DNA of 64,000 nucleotides from Bacillota bacterium (lineage in GTDB: Bacteria; Bacillota; Clostridia; Lachnospirales; Bianqueaceae): contig JAFRZE010000002.1 in NCBI GenBank assembly GCA_017442735.1, positions 29,668 through 93,667 on the forward strand, read 5' to 3'. Below are positions 49,855-58,071 of the stretch, in pieces. Both the position numbers and the translations under genes were made by a program. Position 1 is the stretch's first letter. Each line of letters opens with the position of its first letter. The notes below the pieces were generated by a model that searched no databases, was not told where the DNA came from, and saw only the letters and a program-made list of their open reading frames with translations.

Positions 49855-51093
49855 CTATTTCGTCGGGTCGTTCACGATACCGGCGAAGAGAAGCGTGCCG
49901 TCGGAATCCCGCAGAGCGAAGAGAAACGGACGGTTCAAACGAAACTGAAGCGGGTTTTCGGCCGGTGCGGAACTGGTCATCTCGACTTCTGCGGCAGCAG
50001 CACCCTGAAGACCGGCTTCATCGATCGCAAGACGGACCATCTGATCGATCCGACTGACATAGAGTCCCGGGAAATCGGGAAAATCAGCGGTTTCCGGATC
50101 AAAGAGATCCTTCAGGCCTGCCGACAGCAGCAGATCTTTCCATTTGACCGTCGATTGGATGTCAAATTTCGGCAGACTGATCTCTATATCTTTCTGGGAT
50201 GAAGTCACCGCGTTCAGCCATTCGGTAAAGTTTGAGCTGACAGCCAGTTCGTCCGGCGTCATTCCGCCGCTTGGCAGGACCAGCCACAGGACAGCACCGT
50301 CGCTGAGCGGAAGCCCTACGGCTTCGAACTTATCGGTTTTATGGTAAGGGTATGTGGATGTCTGATGCATCATCTGGACGGAAACGTTTTTGGAAGAGGT
50401 ATGGAATGTTTCCTTATGAGTAGCTTCTGAGATAAACGGCTCCTTCCAGGCAGAACGAAGATAGATCGTGGAGGCAGACTGCATGACCATTTCACTGTCA
50501 AGTCCGGTATGGACGACCTGGTCGGCGAGCAGGTTGTTTGTCATACCGTTGATCCAGTCCCGGTATGTCTGATTGAAGGCGTCGCTGGTCGGTTTTCCGA
50601 CATAGGAAGAGGTATAGTAATTGTCCGCCAGGGAAGCGAGCGCATCGTCGCTTACGGAAGCGGAGGAATTGATCCACAGAGAATGGCCGATCAAAGACGT
50701 GGTATTCTGTGTCCGGTAGAACTGGCTTTTCCACAGGGTCTGGATGTTTGCCTGAAGCTGTTTTTCGTTGGGGGCACCCAGAACAGAAAGCAGCTGTTTC
50801 TGCGTGTTTCCTCCGGTGATCGGAACAAGGGAAGAAAGAGCGAAGTAGAGAATATCCGGGGAGATCACCTGGTTTTCTGTTATGTAGTTTAGCGAGATTC
50901 CCAGGACAGCCGTGTCAAAGGAAGCATGATCGAATCCATCGGAAGCGGAGCGGCCGACGGGAAATTCAGAAACATAGACGGGATGGTTTTGTGAATCATT
51001 CTTGCCGGACGAAGCCTCTTTCGATCCGCACCCTGTGAACAACGGCAGACAAAGAGACAGAATAAGCAGTAAGATCAGGTGTTTTTTCCGCAC
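49855..51093 (-). CDS. Lipoprotein serpin 1 (inhibitory-type hinge)
   Basis: This 412-residue protein has a lipoprotein signal with LPLFTGCG, so it should sit on the outer face of the membrane. It shows the serpin fold: ISPDILYFALSSLVPITGGNT, then NTTSLIGHSLWINSSASVS, ASTIYLRSAWKEPF and a final LNRPFLFALRDSDGTLLFAGIVNDP. The reactive-loop hinge reads DEAGLQGAAAAEVEM; the run of four Ala fits the hinge of inhibitory serpins, though Leu at P14 is less usual. The scissile bond probably lies near TSSAPA, suggesting elastase-like targets. It lies 11 bp after serpin 2 in the same operon. Confidence 0.92.
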   Translation of the reverse strand: MRKKHLILLLILSLCLPLFTGCGSKEASSGKNDSQNHPVYVSEFPVGRSASDGFDHASFDTAVLGISLNYITENQVISPDILYFALSSLVPITGGNTQKQLLSVLGAPNEKQLQANIQTLWKSQFYRTQNTTSLIGHSLWINSSASVSDDALASLADNYYTSSYVGKPTSDAFNQTYRDWINGMTNNLLADQVVHTGLDSEMVMQSASTIYLRSAWKEPFISEATHKETFHTSSKNVSVQMMHQTSTYPYHKTDKFEAVGLPLSDGAVLWLVLPSGGMTPDELAVSSNFTEWLNAVTSSQKDIEISLPKFDIQSTVKWKDLLLSAGLKDLFDPETADFPDFPGLYVSRIDQMVRLAIDEAGLQGAAAAEVEMTSSAPAENPLQFRLNRPFLFALRDSDGTLLFAGIVNDPTK

Positions 51094-51104
51094 GTTGTAC
51101 CTCC

Positions 51105-52388
51105 TTATTTCGTGGGGTCATTGACGATACCGACATAGATCAGCGTACCGTCCGCGTCGCGAAGGGCAAACATGAAAGGCCGGTTCAGGTAGAATTCCAG
51201 AGTGTTCTCCGGCACCCTATCCAGGCTTTCCGCTTTCTGAAGGGGTTCCGGCGCGCTTACCAGCCCGTCTTCATAAAGGATGAGGCGGATACGCTGATCG
51301 ATCCGCGACAGGGCACATCCCTTGAGGTCGCTGGTGAGGCCTGTAAAGTTGCTGCGTTTTGTCTTGAATACTTCCGTAACGCCCAGATCGGGCAGGATAT
51401 CCTTGAATTCCGTATAGCTCTTGATATCGAAGCGCGGGATATGGATGGACATGAGCCGCTGATCGCAGGAAGGATCGTTCAACCAGGAAAGAACGGCAGG
51501 ATCGGCCGCGAGCTGGGCCGGGCTGACGCCTTCGACCGGCAGCAGGAACCACATCATGGCACCGTCAGCCAGTTCGATGCCGGCCGCGCCGAAGGTCACG
51601 TCCTGATGATAGGGATATTCTTTGTTCATATCCATCATATAGACGTAAACTTCCTCGGTGGGAGTATAGAAAGAGTGCTCCCTGAAGGAGGAGTCCGGGA
51701 AGCCCTCTTTCCAGGCAGCTTTATAGTAGAGTGTGGAGCTGCTGGCCAGCAGCATTTCTTCGGGAAATGTGATTTCATTCAGTTCTTCACCGAAGAGACT
51801 ACCCGACATGGAGGCGAACCATTCCCGATAATAGTTGAGGAGCGTGGAGCCCTCCGGCATGCCGTAATAGAAGGAAGTATAGTAGTTTTCAGAGACTTTT
51901 GCCATCGCTTCCTGGGTGAATGGCAGTTTATAGGTCATCCAGAGAGAACTGCCCATCAGCGAAGTTGTATTGGAAGTCTGGTAGAACTGACTGTTCCAGA
52001 GCGTCCGGATATTGTCCTGGAGCTCACTCATTTTATCCACATCCAGCAGACGGGTGATCTGGAACCGTGTCGTCCCGTCCGTCAGATAAGCCAAACTGGA
52101 CATAGCCAGATAAAGACTGGAAGGAGAGATCATATAATTACCGGGATTGGTCTGATTCTGTGTCTGTTCATGGGACGCGGGATTGCCGAGCGTAGCCGCG
52201 ATGATGGCGGCGTCAAAAGAAGCATGATCAAAGCCCTCGGACTCTTCGCGCTGCGAGGGGTATTCGGAAAGAACGGTATTGGTATGGAAACCGGGTCTGG
52301 CCGGTGTTTCTTCGACGCGATTGCTCTGACACGCCGGGAGGAACATGACGAGGCAGAGCAAACAGCACAAAATGGCTTTTTTCTTCAT
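51105..52388 (-). CDS. Lipoprotein serpin 2 (hinge not of inhibitory type)
   Basis: This 427-residue protein has a lipoprotein signal (VMFLPACQS) and a full serpin fold, with MISPSSLYLAMSSLAYLTDG, NTTSLMGSSLWMTYKLPF, SSTLYYKAAWKEGF and LNRPFMFALRDADGTLIYVG. Its loop hinge reads YEDGLVSAPEPLQKAE. Prolines and charged residues replace the small-residue run needed for loop insertion, so inhibition of proteases by the normal trap is doubtful. The start at 52388 is preceded by AGGAGGG; the frame open upstream crosses the promoter. The two serpins share the motif EGFDHASFDAA/DGFDHASFDTA near the N-terminus and arose by duplication. Confidence 0.9.
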   Translation of the reverse strand: MKKKAILCCLLCLVMFLPACQSNRVEETPARPGFHTNTVLSEYPSQREESEGFDHASFDAAIIAATLGNPASHEQTQNQTNPGNYMISPSSLYLAMSSLAYLTDGTTRFQITRLLDVDKMSELQDNIRTLWNSQFYQTSNTTSLMGSSLWMTYKLPFTQEAMAKVSENYYTSFYYGMPEGSTLLNYYREWFASMSGSLFGEELNEITFPEEMLLASSSTLYYKAAWKEGFPDSSFREHSFYTPTEEVYVYMMDMNKEYPYHQDVTFGAAGIELADGAMMWFLLPVEGVSPAQLAADPAVLSWLNDPSCDQRLMSIHIPRFDIKSYTEFKDILPDLGVTEVFKTKRSNFTGLTSDLKGCALSRIDQRIRLILYEDGLVSAPEPLQKAESLDRVPENTLEFYLNRPFMFALRDADGTLIYVGIVNDPTK

Positions 52389-52431
52389 GGAACGGGAACC
52401 CTCCTGAAAACGGAAATCATTCGGATAGGTT

Positions 52432-52460
52432 ATTGTATCATATTTTTCGGAAGAAGACAA
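52432..52460 (-). promoter_or_regulatory. Promoter of the serpin genes
   Basis: On the minus strand TTGTCT (52460-52455), a 17-bp spacer and TACAAT (52437-52432) with an extended TG lie 44 bp before the serpin 2 ATG. The serpins therefore can be transcribed apart from the upstream kinase operon. Confidence 0.78.
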
Positions 52461-52488
52461 CGACCCGGCGCGGATTCTCCCGGCCGGG

Positions 52489-53394
52489 TCAGAACATGGC
52501 TGTGCTGGTAAAGGTGTGATCCTGATAATCCTGGACAAGGGTGCCGCCGTGACGACGGAGGGCTTCCCGAATGTTTCTGACTCCCAGTCCGTGGCCGGCA
52601 CTCTTCTTCAGACGGATGAGATCTCCGTTTTCCCCGAAGGGATTGACTGCGGCGGAGTTTGTGACTTTAAAGAATGTGAAGCCGTTCTTTTGGCCGATTT
52701 CCAGTCGGACCCTGCGCTCTTCGGACGGAAGCAGCAGACAGGCTTCAATGGCGTTGTCCAGTTGGTTGGCCAGAACGACGCAGATCTCTGTGTCTGAGAG
52801 AGAAAGATCATCGGTCAGACGGATCTCGGCAGAAAAATCAATACTTTGTTCTTCGGCAACTTTCATCTCGTGAGAGACGATCGCGTCGACGATGCGGTTG
52901 CCGCTCTGGATCTTCTGATCTTTCGAGCGAATATCTTCCTGCAGCTGGCGGATGTAAGCCTGTGCTTTCGGATCGTTTTCAGTCAGGGAGGCAAGCACAT
53001 TCAGATGGTTTTTGAAATCATGGATCTGCCTGGCCTGTTCGAGCTGACTCTGAACCAGACGATCATAGTTTTCTTTCAGAAGGTCCTCTGTATAGCGGAG
53101 CAGTTCCTGGTCACGGCGACGTGGCAACAGTTCGAACAAAATATAGAACCCGGCACGAATGAGTAGTGCGATCGCCACAATAGCTGCCACTTTGCCCCAG
53201 TTTCCAATGGAAAGGATGGTGATCGAATGGAAGAAGAGAAAACTGACCAGACCGACCAGTAAATAGACTATGAGCCTGATCCACGGTCGGTCGCGGGTCG
53301 TACCTTCACGGTAAAGAACCTGATCCGCCGCAAGAGCCAAATACAGCACAAGCCCGAATTCGAGCAGACGGATCAGTATTTCTCCAGTGTTCAT
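52489..53394 (-). CDS. GHKL sensor histidine kinase (AgrC-like)
   Basis: This 301-residue kinase has about three membrane spans in the first 110 residues, fewer than the six of AgrC. A coiled-coil and the phosphoacceptor region ARQIHDFKNHLNVLASL follow. The ATPase domain shows VVLANQLDNAIEACLLL (N box) and SAGHGLGVRNIREALRRHGG (G box). It should autophosphorylate on His and pass phosphate to the LytTR regulator encoded upstream in the same operon. It overlaps the neighbouring lipoprotein gene by 4 bp. With little extracellular sequence, the signal probably enters through the two lipoproteins or the membrane. Confidence 0.93.
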   Translation of the reverse strand: MNTGEILIRLLEFGLVLYLALAADQVLYREGTTRDRPWIRLIVYLLVGLVSFLFFHSITILSIGNWGKVAAIVAIALLIRAGFYILFELLPRRRDQELLRYTEDLLKENYDRLVQSQLEQARQIHDFKNHLNVLASLTENDPKAQAYIRQLQEDIRSKDQKIQSGNRIVDAIVSHEMKVAEEQSIDFSAEIRLTDDLSLSDTEICVVLANQLDNAIEACLLLPSEERRVRLEIGQKNGFTFFKVTNSAAVNPFGENGDLIRLKKSAGHGLGVRNIREALRRHGGTLVQDYQDHTFTSTAMF

Positions 53395-54389
53395 CGTTCC
53401 TCCGTCGAACTCTGTTCGATCTTTTTCAGCTGGTTTCCTTTGTATGTAACGAGGTAGATCATACCGGTTTTCAGCTGGCCCTGGCTGACATCTCTGGCTC
53501 TTAATGTGAGCAGGCGGTCATTCTCATCGATCAGCGCGAACAGCAGTTTGCGGGTATTCAGGAACTCTTCGTTCATGGGAGTCGCCGGCCGGCTCATACG
53601 CCTGGTCTGGTAGACCGCGCCCTGGGGGATCGAAAGAAAGTTTCTCGTGTTGATATCCTGCCCGTCATCCATTTGGATGAGACGGACACGTGCTGTTTTT
53701 GTGCGAGTAAAAATACGGGTCCTGAAAACAACAAACAAACCGAGAAGCAGGAGGACAATTACATAACCTACGGACAGAGTGAAGGAAAGGTTGGAAAAGA
53801 AATTCCTGATCCCTGCCTGCCAGGGCTTGATCAGTTTGGGATAGGTAAGAACGGTCGGTGTAAAGGTTTCCGGGTTTTCAGGGAAGACATCGATATAGGC
53901 AAGATACATTGTTTCATCTGTAAGGACAGGGCTGCTGAAGCCTGTCAGCTCCTCACCGGTCAGGAAATGAAGATCATATTTCAAATGTTCGCTGTATGGC
54001 TGCTGCCGGATGTAGTTTTCGAAAGTTTCCCGGAGACTTTCGGCGGGATCCGGGATAGACTGGATCAGCCGAAGTCCGGTGACACGTTCCTGAGGGGATT
54101 TGCTCCAGTCGGCATAGAGTTCCACAGTCCAAAGACCATATTCAAGGCCCTTGTATGGATAATGCTTTTGATAAGGAAGAATATAGGCGTCGATGGATGG
54201 ATCATAGACCAGATCCTCAGGCGACATATCAAACATGCGGCAGATGGTCTCCTGGTTACGGCCGAGAAAACTTTTCAGTTCAAGCTGGTCCACATATTCC
54301 TGAACGGTCAGGGACTCTTTGAATTCACTGCATCCCGTGAGCGGCAGCAAGAGAACAAGTGCCATAACCAGGGACAATGTTTTTTTCAC
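53391..54389 (-). CDS. Lipoprotein B with transmembrane tail
   Basis: This 332-residue protein has a lipoprotein signal (LLPLTGCSE). The first ~190 residues after the signal should lie outside the cell. A span near residues 198-220 (SVGYVIVLLLLGLFVVF) leads to a cytoplasmic part of about 110 residues rich in Arg. The extracellular part is paralogous to lipoprotein A: EYVDQLELKSFLGRNQETI matches the LLDQTDLRTLVGQTKETI segment there. The shape, outside domain plus span plus inside domain, is that of a signal transducer. It overlaps both neighbours by 4 bp, between lipoprotein A and the GHKL kinase. No known family was recognised. Confidence 0.82.
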   Translation of the reverse strand: MKKTLSLVMALVLLLPLTGCSEFKESLTVQEYVDQLELKSFLGRNQETICRMFDMSPEDLVYDPSIDAYILPYQKHYPYKGLEYGLWTVELYADWSKSPQERVTGLRLIQSIPDPAESLRETFENYIRQQPYSEHLKYDLHFLTGEELTGFSSPVLTDETMYLAYIDVFPENPETFTPTVLTYPKLIKPWQAGIRNFFSNLSFTLSVGYVIVLLLLGLFVVFRTRIFTRTKTARVRLIQMDDGQDINTRNFLSIPQGAVYQTRRMSRPATPMNEEFLNTRKLLFALIDENDRLLTLRARDVSQGQLKTGMIYLVTYKGNQLKKIEQSSTEER

Positions 54390-55150
54390 TGTTTTTTCCC
54401 TTTCTTTCTGATAAAGATCACGATGGCTCCGATGGCTATAAATAACAGGATATAGCCGAGACCGGCTTCACGAAACAGCCATGTGACGGGTTGGGTTTTG
54501 CGAAGATAGGTTTCTTCGGGAATGACATTCGGAAGGGAGACTGGAGCCTGAGCACCAAGGTCCTGACGAGAGACTCTGTAGGTGATCCGAACCATATGGG
54601 TATAGGAAGGATCCATCTGTCCGAGTGTATCAAAGATGTCGGTCCATTCCTGTGGCTTCAGCTCGATCATTTCAGCACTGACAGCTTCGTGCGCGAACAT
54701 CGGTGATTGCTGGGAGAGCATGAAGTTCACTTTTTGTAGAAGTGCTTCCGCATCGGACCTGGCAGAATCACCTTTGTAGGCAGCCATCAGACGAAAACCA
54801 CTCAGAAGAACAGGATCTTCGGCGGGATTACCTGATGAAACAAATATGAGTTCGACGGCCCACTCATCATTCGCCAGCGCATCGGCAAAGCTCGGCTGTT
54901 GGACGAACGGAAGCAGGAAAATGCCGGCATCTTCGCGAGAAGGTCCGCCAAGATCATCCGTACCACGGGGAACTACAGTTTCATCAGTCAGCAGAAACAT
55001 CTGCCATATGGTTTCTTTCGTTTGTCCGACCAGGGTCCGCAGATCGGTCTGATCGAGCAGCTGCTTTGGTGTCAAAGCGCCCTGGGTGCTGCAGCCTGTC
55101 AGCAGTATTGTCAGGACGAGGAGAAGGATCGTCGTCCGATGGATTTTCAT
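54386..55150 (-). CDS. Lipoprotein A with C-terminal membrane span
   Basis: This 254-residue protein has a lipoprotein signal (TILLTGCST), an extracellular domain of about 200 residues, a C-terminal span near GLGYILLFIAIGAIVIFI and a basic end (RKKGKKQ). The extracellular domain shares the opening pattern of lipoprotein B (DQTDLRTLVGQTKETIWQMF), so the two are paralogues. GGAGG precedes ATG 55150. It lies 93 bp after the LytTR regulator gene and overlaps lipoprotein B by 4 bp. I infer a sensing or ligand-binding role for the kinase in this operon. Confidence 0.82.
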   Translation of the reverse strand: MKIHRTTILLLVLTILLTGCSTQGALTPKQLLDQTDLRTLVGQTKETIWQMFLLTDETVVPRGTDDLGGPSREDAGIFLLPFVQQPSFADALANDEWAVELIFVSSGNPAEDPVLLSGFRLMAAYKGDSARSDAEALLQKVNFMLSQQSPMFAHEAVSAEMIELKPQEWTDIFDTLGQMDPSYTHMVRITYRVSRQDLGAQAPVSLPNVIPEETYLRKTQPVTWLFREAGLGYILLFIAIGAIVIFIRKKGKKQ

Positions 55151-55243
55151 AAACTCATCCTCCCTTCTGATGGTGATGATATCACAGTTAATGAGCATGG
55201 ATGAAAAAAGTACCGAACGGTCATACAGGATGAGCGAACGGCA

Positions 55244-55969
55244 TTAATGGATCGACCAGGTGCGCGCGAGGGTTTCTTTGACGCTGCGCTGCATCCGGCG
55301 GCTGATCGTGAGGATTTCTTTTGTAGGGGTTATGGTGAGTTCCGCGTGGTCGATCTTTTCGATGTGGTCGATCCCTACGAATGTTCCGCGGTCAATGAAG
55401 AGGAACCGGTCGGAACCAAGTTGATCATAGAATTCCCTGATCCCTTTACGGCTGGAAAGAATTCCCTGGTGAAGCGTATGGATCTCCAGAAGCCGCAGAG
55501 AGCGCTGAACATAAAGGATCTCATCGAGCGGCACACGCACCAGGATCCCATCCTCCGAGAAAGAGATATATTCACGGGTCTTTGTCAGTTCCCGCGCGGC
55601 CGCGCCAAGCGCTTCCGGCAGCTCTTCCTTCAGCCGGTCTTTCGGAATGAAGCGGAAAGCGTCGACTTTGTACCCCTGGAGCGCATATTCCGTATGGGAA
55701 GTTAAGAAAAGGATGAGAGTGCGCGGGCCGATCTTGCGGATCTTTTCCGCCAGCTCAAGCCCGCTCAGTTCCGGCATATCGATGTCCAGCAGGAAGAGGT
55801 CCGCGATCTTCCGGTCGGCCATTTCAAACCACAGCTGTTTGGCGCTTGTAAATGTACGCACACTGAAACGAACCGCATCTTCGGGCAGTGTGCGGTCATA
55901 TTCACGCACCGCTTCGGCTGCAGCCTTCAGCTGGATCTCATTGTCGTCACAGATCGCGATGATAGCCAT
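55244..55969 (-). CDS. LytTR-family response regulator
   Basis: This 241-residue regulator has a receiver domain with the acidic pair in IAICDDNEI, the phosphoacceptor Asp in DLFLLDIDMPELSG, and the Lys in VDAFRFIPKDRL. The LytTR DNA-binding domain follows, with EILYVQRSLRLLEIHTL and the final FVGIDHIEKIDHAELTI. This AgrA/LytR type usually pairs with GHKL kinases, and one is encoded in the same operon after two lipoproteins. AGGAGGAATGG precedes the ATG. It is the first gene behind the promoter at 55991-56019. Confidence 0.95.
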   Translation of the reverse strand: MAIIAICDDNEIQLKAAAEAVREYDRTLPEDAVRFSVRTFTSAKQLWFEMADRKIADLFLLDIDMPELSGLELAEKIRKIGPRTLILFLTSHTEYALQGYKVDAFRFIPKDRLKEELPEALGAAARELTKTREYISFSEDGILVRVPLDEILYVQRSLRLLEIHTLHQGILSSRKGIREFYDQLGSDRFLFIDRGTFVGIDHIEKIDHAELTITPTKEILTISRRMQRSVKETLARTWSIH

Positions 55970-55990
55970 TTTTCCATTCCTCCTGACACC

Positions 55991-56019
55991 ATTGTAGCGG
56001 GGAGGCAGCCGGTTTGCAA
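55991..56019 (-). promoter_or_regulatory. Promoter of the LytTR-lipoprotein-kinase operon
   Basis: On the minus strand TTGCAA (56019-56014), a 17-bp spacer and TACAAT (55996-55991) lie 21 bp before the regulator ATG, giving a very short leader. Confidence 0.72.
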
Positions 56020-56076
56020 GAAGATAGAGAGAATTCTCTTCCGGTATCTGTTTGATCCGCTATTTTTGAAAAAAGA

Positions 56077-56106
56077 TTGCAGGAAACCAGCTTCGTGTGG
56101 TAAACT
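56077..56106 (+). promoter_or_regulatory. Promoter of the zinc-ribbon surface protein gene
   Basis: TTGCAG (56077-56082), an 18-bp spacer and TAAACT (56101-56106) with an upstream TG lie 44 bp before the ATG. Confidence 0.65.
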
Positions 56107-56150
56107 GATGGATATGAATCAACATGATGTCCGAAAACAAGGAGGTATCC

Positions 56151-58052
56151 ATGTTCTGTACGAATTGCGGCCAGCAGCTGGCCGATGGAATTAAGTTTTG
56201 TATTTATTGCGGAACTCCTGTTCAAGTTCAGCAGGCTCCTGTCCAGCCTATGATCGATCCGCAGGAATTGCAGGAAGAAGTACCGGCCCCGGCCCAGCCG
56301 GAGTCTGTCTACACGTCGGAACCAGAGCCGGCAGTCCCGGCAGAACCGGAAATCCCGATGCAGCCGGAGCCGGAACCGCAGTGGCAACCTCAGACGCCTG
56401 TTATGCCGGATGCCCCCGTGCAGCCGCAGCAGTCAGCCTGGCAGTCTCAGGAGGCACCGCGGAACCAGTGGCAGTCCCAGGAGCCAGTGCAAAACTGGCA
56501 ACAACCGCAGGCACCGCAGCCGCAGCAGGCTCCTCAGAACCAGTGGCAGCCCCAAGAGCCAGTGCAGAACTGGCAGCAGGCGCAGGCTCCTCAGAATCAG
56601 TGGCAAGCTCAGCAGCAGCCGCAGAATCAGTGGCAGCCGGCTCAGCAGCCTGCAGCGCAAAACGGGTGGCCGGGTATGGAGCCGGAACCTGAACCTAAAA
56701 AGAGTAAGCTTTGGCTCCTGATCGTAGCCGGTGTAGTCGTGTTGGCCGGTATCGTAGCGGCTATTATCATTCTGCTGGGCAAAGGAAAAGCCGGGAAGGA
56801 CGATTCGACCGAAAGCAGCGTAATCGTAGAAGAATCCAGCGAAGAAGAGTCCAGTGTGAAAGAAGAATCCTCTGAAATATCGCAGGCTGAGTCCAGTGAA
56901 GAGGCATCGCAGGAATCCAGCGAAGAATCCTCCGCTGAGTCCAGTGCCGAATCTTCCGCAGAATCATCTGAAGAGTCCAATGAGGAGAGTTCCGCAGAGT
57001 CTTCTCAGGAATCGAGTGCTGAATCTTCGGCAGAGTCCTCTCAGGAATCTTCCACGGAAGCATCACAGGAATCAAGTACCGAGCAGACTGAATCCAGTGC
57101 TGCGGCGACAGAAGGCGAACTGAAGATCGTCACTGCTAAAAATGGTCTTGCCATCACGGTACCATCCGGTCTGACAACCGTTGAGACCGGCAATGGTATC
57201 ATGGGAACCGGGTCGGATATGATCCTTTATGCCGCGTTCTTTGACACAGATCTGAATGGCGCAGGGATCTATGGTATCGAAGATTTCCGTGAGACCCTGA
57301 ACAAATATCCCGACATGCTTACCCAGATGATGGGCGTCGAATCCATCACGATCGGAGAGACACAGCAGGAAGTCCAGCTGGCTGACCGCCATGGCGACAT
57401 TTCTGACTTTACCATCTCTTATGAAGATTTTTCAGGAAAAGGTAAAGTCTACCTGATGGAAGACAATTCCAATTACGGTATTTTCCTGATGTACTACGTC
57501 GCGATCGATCAGGGTAAGAATCCCGCGCTCGCCGCGGAGCAGGCGGAGGAAGCGATCAAATCCGTCACCGCGCCGGAAGTGATCGGCAGTAAGAGACTGT
57601 ACTACATGCCGGATGACAAGAGTTTCATCTTCTGTGTCGAAGAAAAATACACAGATGCCTATATCTCCGTGGATACATCCAGACTCGCGCTCGTCCTGCT
57701 GAACGCTGCGGGCGAGGAACGGTATATTTCCGTTGAAAAAGAAGATATGAATGAGTACGGCTTGACCACCGCGGATGATTATATGAATGCTTACGCGGAT
57801 GCGATGGGTCATCCGGGGCCGACGATCTATCAGTATACGACAGGCGGCTATCCGTTCCGTTATATGATTTCTACTTATACAAAAGAAGATGGTCAGGAAC
57901 TGACTTATCTCTTCGCGACATACACAACCGGAGGAGGCATCTTCTATACGATCTATGCCGAAGGATCTGCGGAAGAGATCGAAACGCTCTTCCCGCCTGT
58001 CATTGAAAACATTCTCTGGACGTTCCATATCGGATCTCTTTCCGGTTATTAA
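56151..58052 (+). CDS. Zinc-ribbon membrane protein with Ser/Glu-rich stalk
   Basis: This 633-residue protein starts with a zinc ribbon (CTNCGQQLADGIKFCIYCG). A long Pro/Gln/Trp-rich cytoplasmic stretch with NQWQPQEPVQNWQQ-like repeats follows to about residue 183, then a membrane span near LWLLIVAGVVVLAGIVAAII. After the span comes an extracellular stalk of SSAESS- and EESS-type repeats (about residues 225-320). A globular outer domain of about 310 residues ends the protein. AAGGAGGT precedes the ATG at 56151. The outer domain resembles no family that I can name; it has two related halves around FTISYEDFSGKGKVYLMED and YRYMISTYTKEDG. It likely senses or binds something outside the cell. Confidence 0.88.
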   Translation: MFCTNCGQQLADGIKFCIYCGTPVQVQQAPVQPMIDPQELQEEVPAPAQPESVYTSEPEPAVPAEPEIPMQPEPEPQWQPQTPVMPDAPVQPQQSAWQSQEAPRNQWQSQEPVQNWQQPQAPQPQQAPQNQWQPQEPVQNWQQAQAPQNQWQAQQQPQNQWQPAQQPAAQNGWPGMEPEPEPKKSKLWLLIVAGVVVLAGIVAAIIILLGKGKAGKDDSTESSVIVEESSEEESSVKEESSEISQAESSEEASQESSEESSAESSAESSAESSEESNEESSAESSQESSAESSAESSQESSTEASQESSTEQTESSAAATEGELKIVTAKNGLAITVPSGLTTVETGNGIMGTGSDMILYAAFFDTDLNGAGIYGIEDFRETLNKYPDMLTQMMGVESITIGETQQEVQLADRHGDISDFTISYEDFSGKGKVYLMEDNSNYGIFLMYYVAIDQGKNPALAAEQAEEAIKSVTAPEVIGSKRLYYMPDDKSFIFCVEEKYTDAYISVDTSRLALVLLNAAGEERYISVEKEDMNEYGLTTADDYMNAYADAMGHPGPTIYQYTTGGYPFRYMISTYTKEDGQELTYLFATYTTGGGIFYTIYAEGSAEEIETLFPPVIENILWTFHIGSLSGY

Positions 58053-58071
58053 GTTTTAGGAGTGAACTGGC

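Noticed and set aside
55151..55243. An AgrD-like peptide gene between the regulator and lipoprotein A
   Set aside because: The 93-bp gap contains no frame with a ribosome-binding site and no cysteine-containing peptide pattern.
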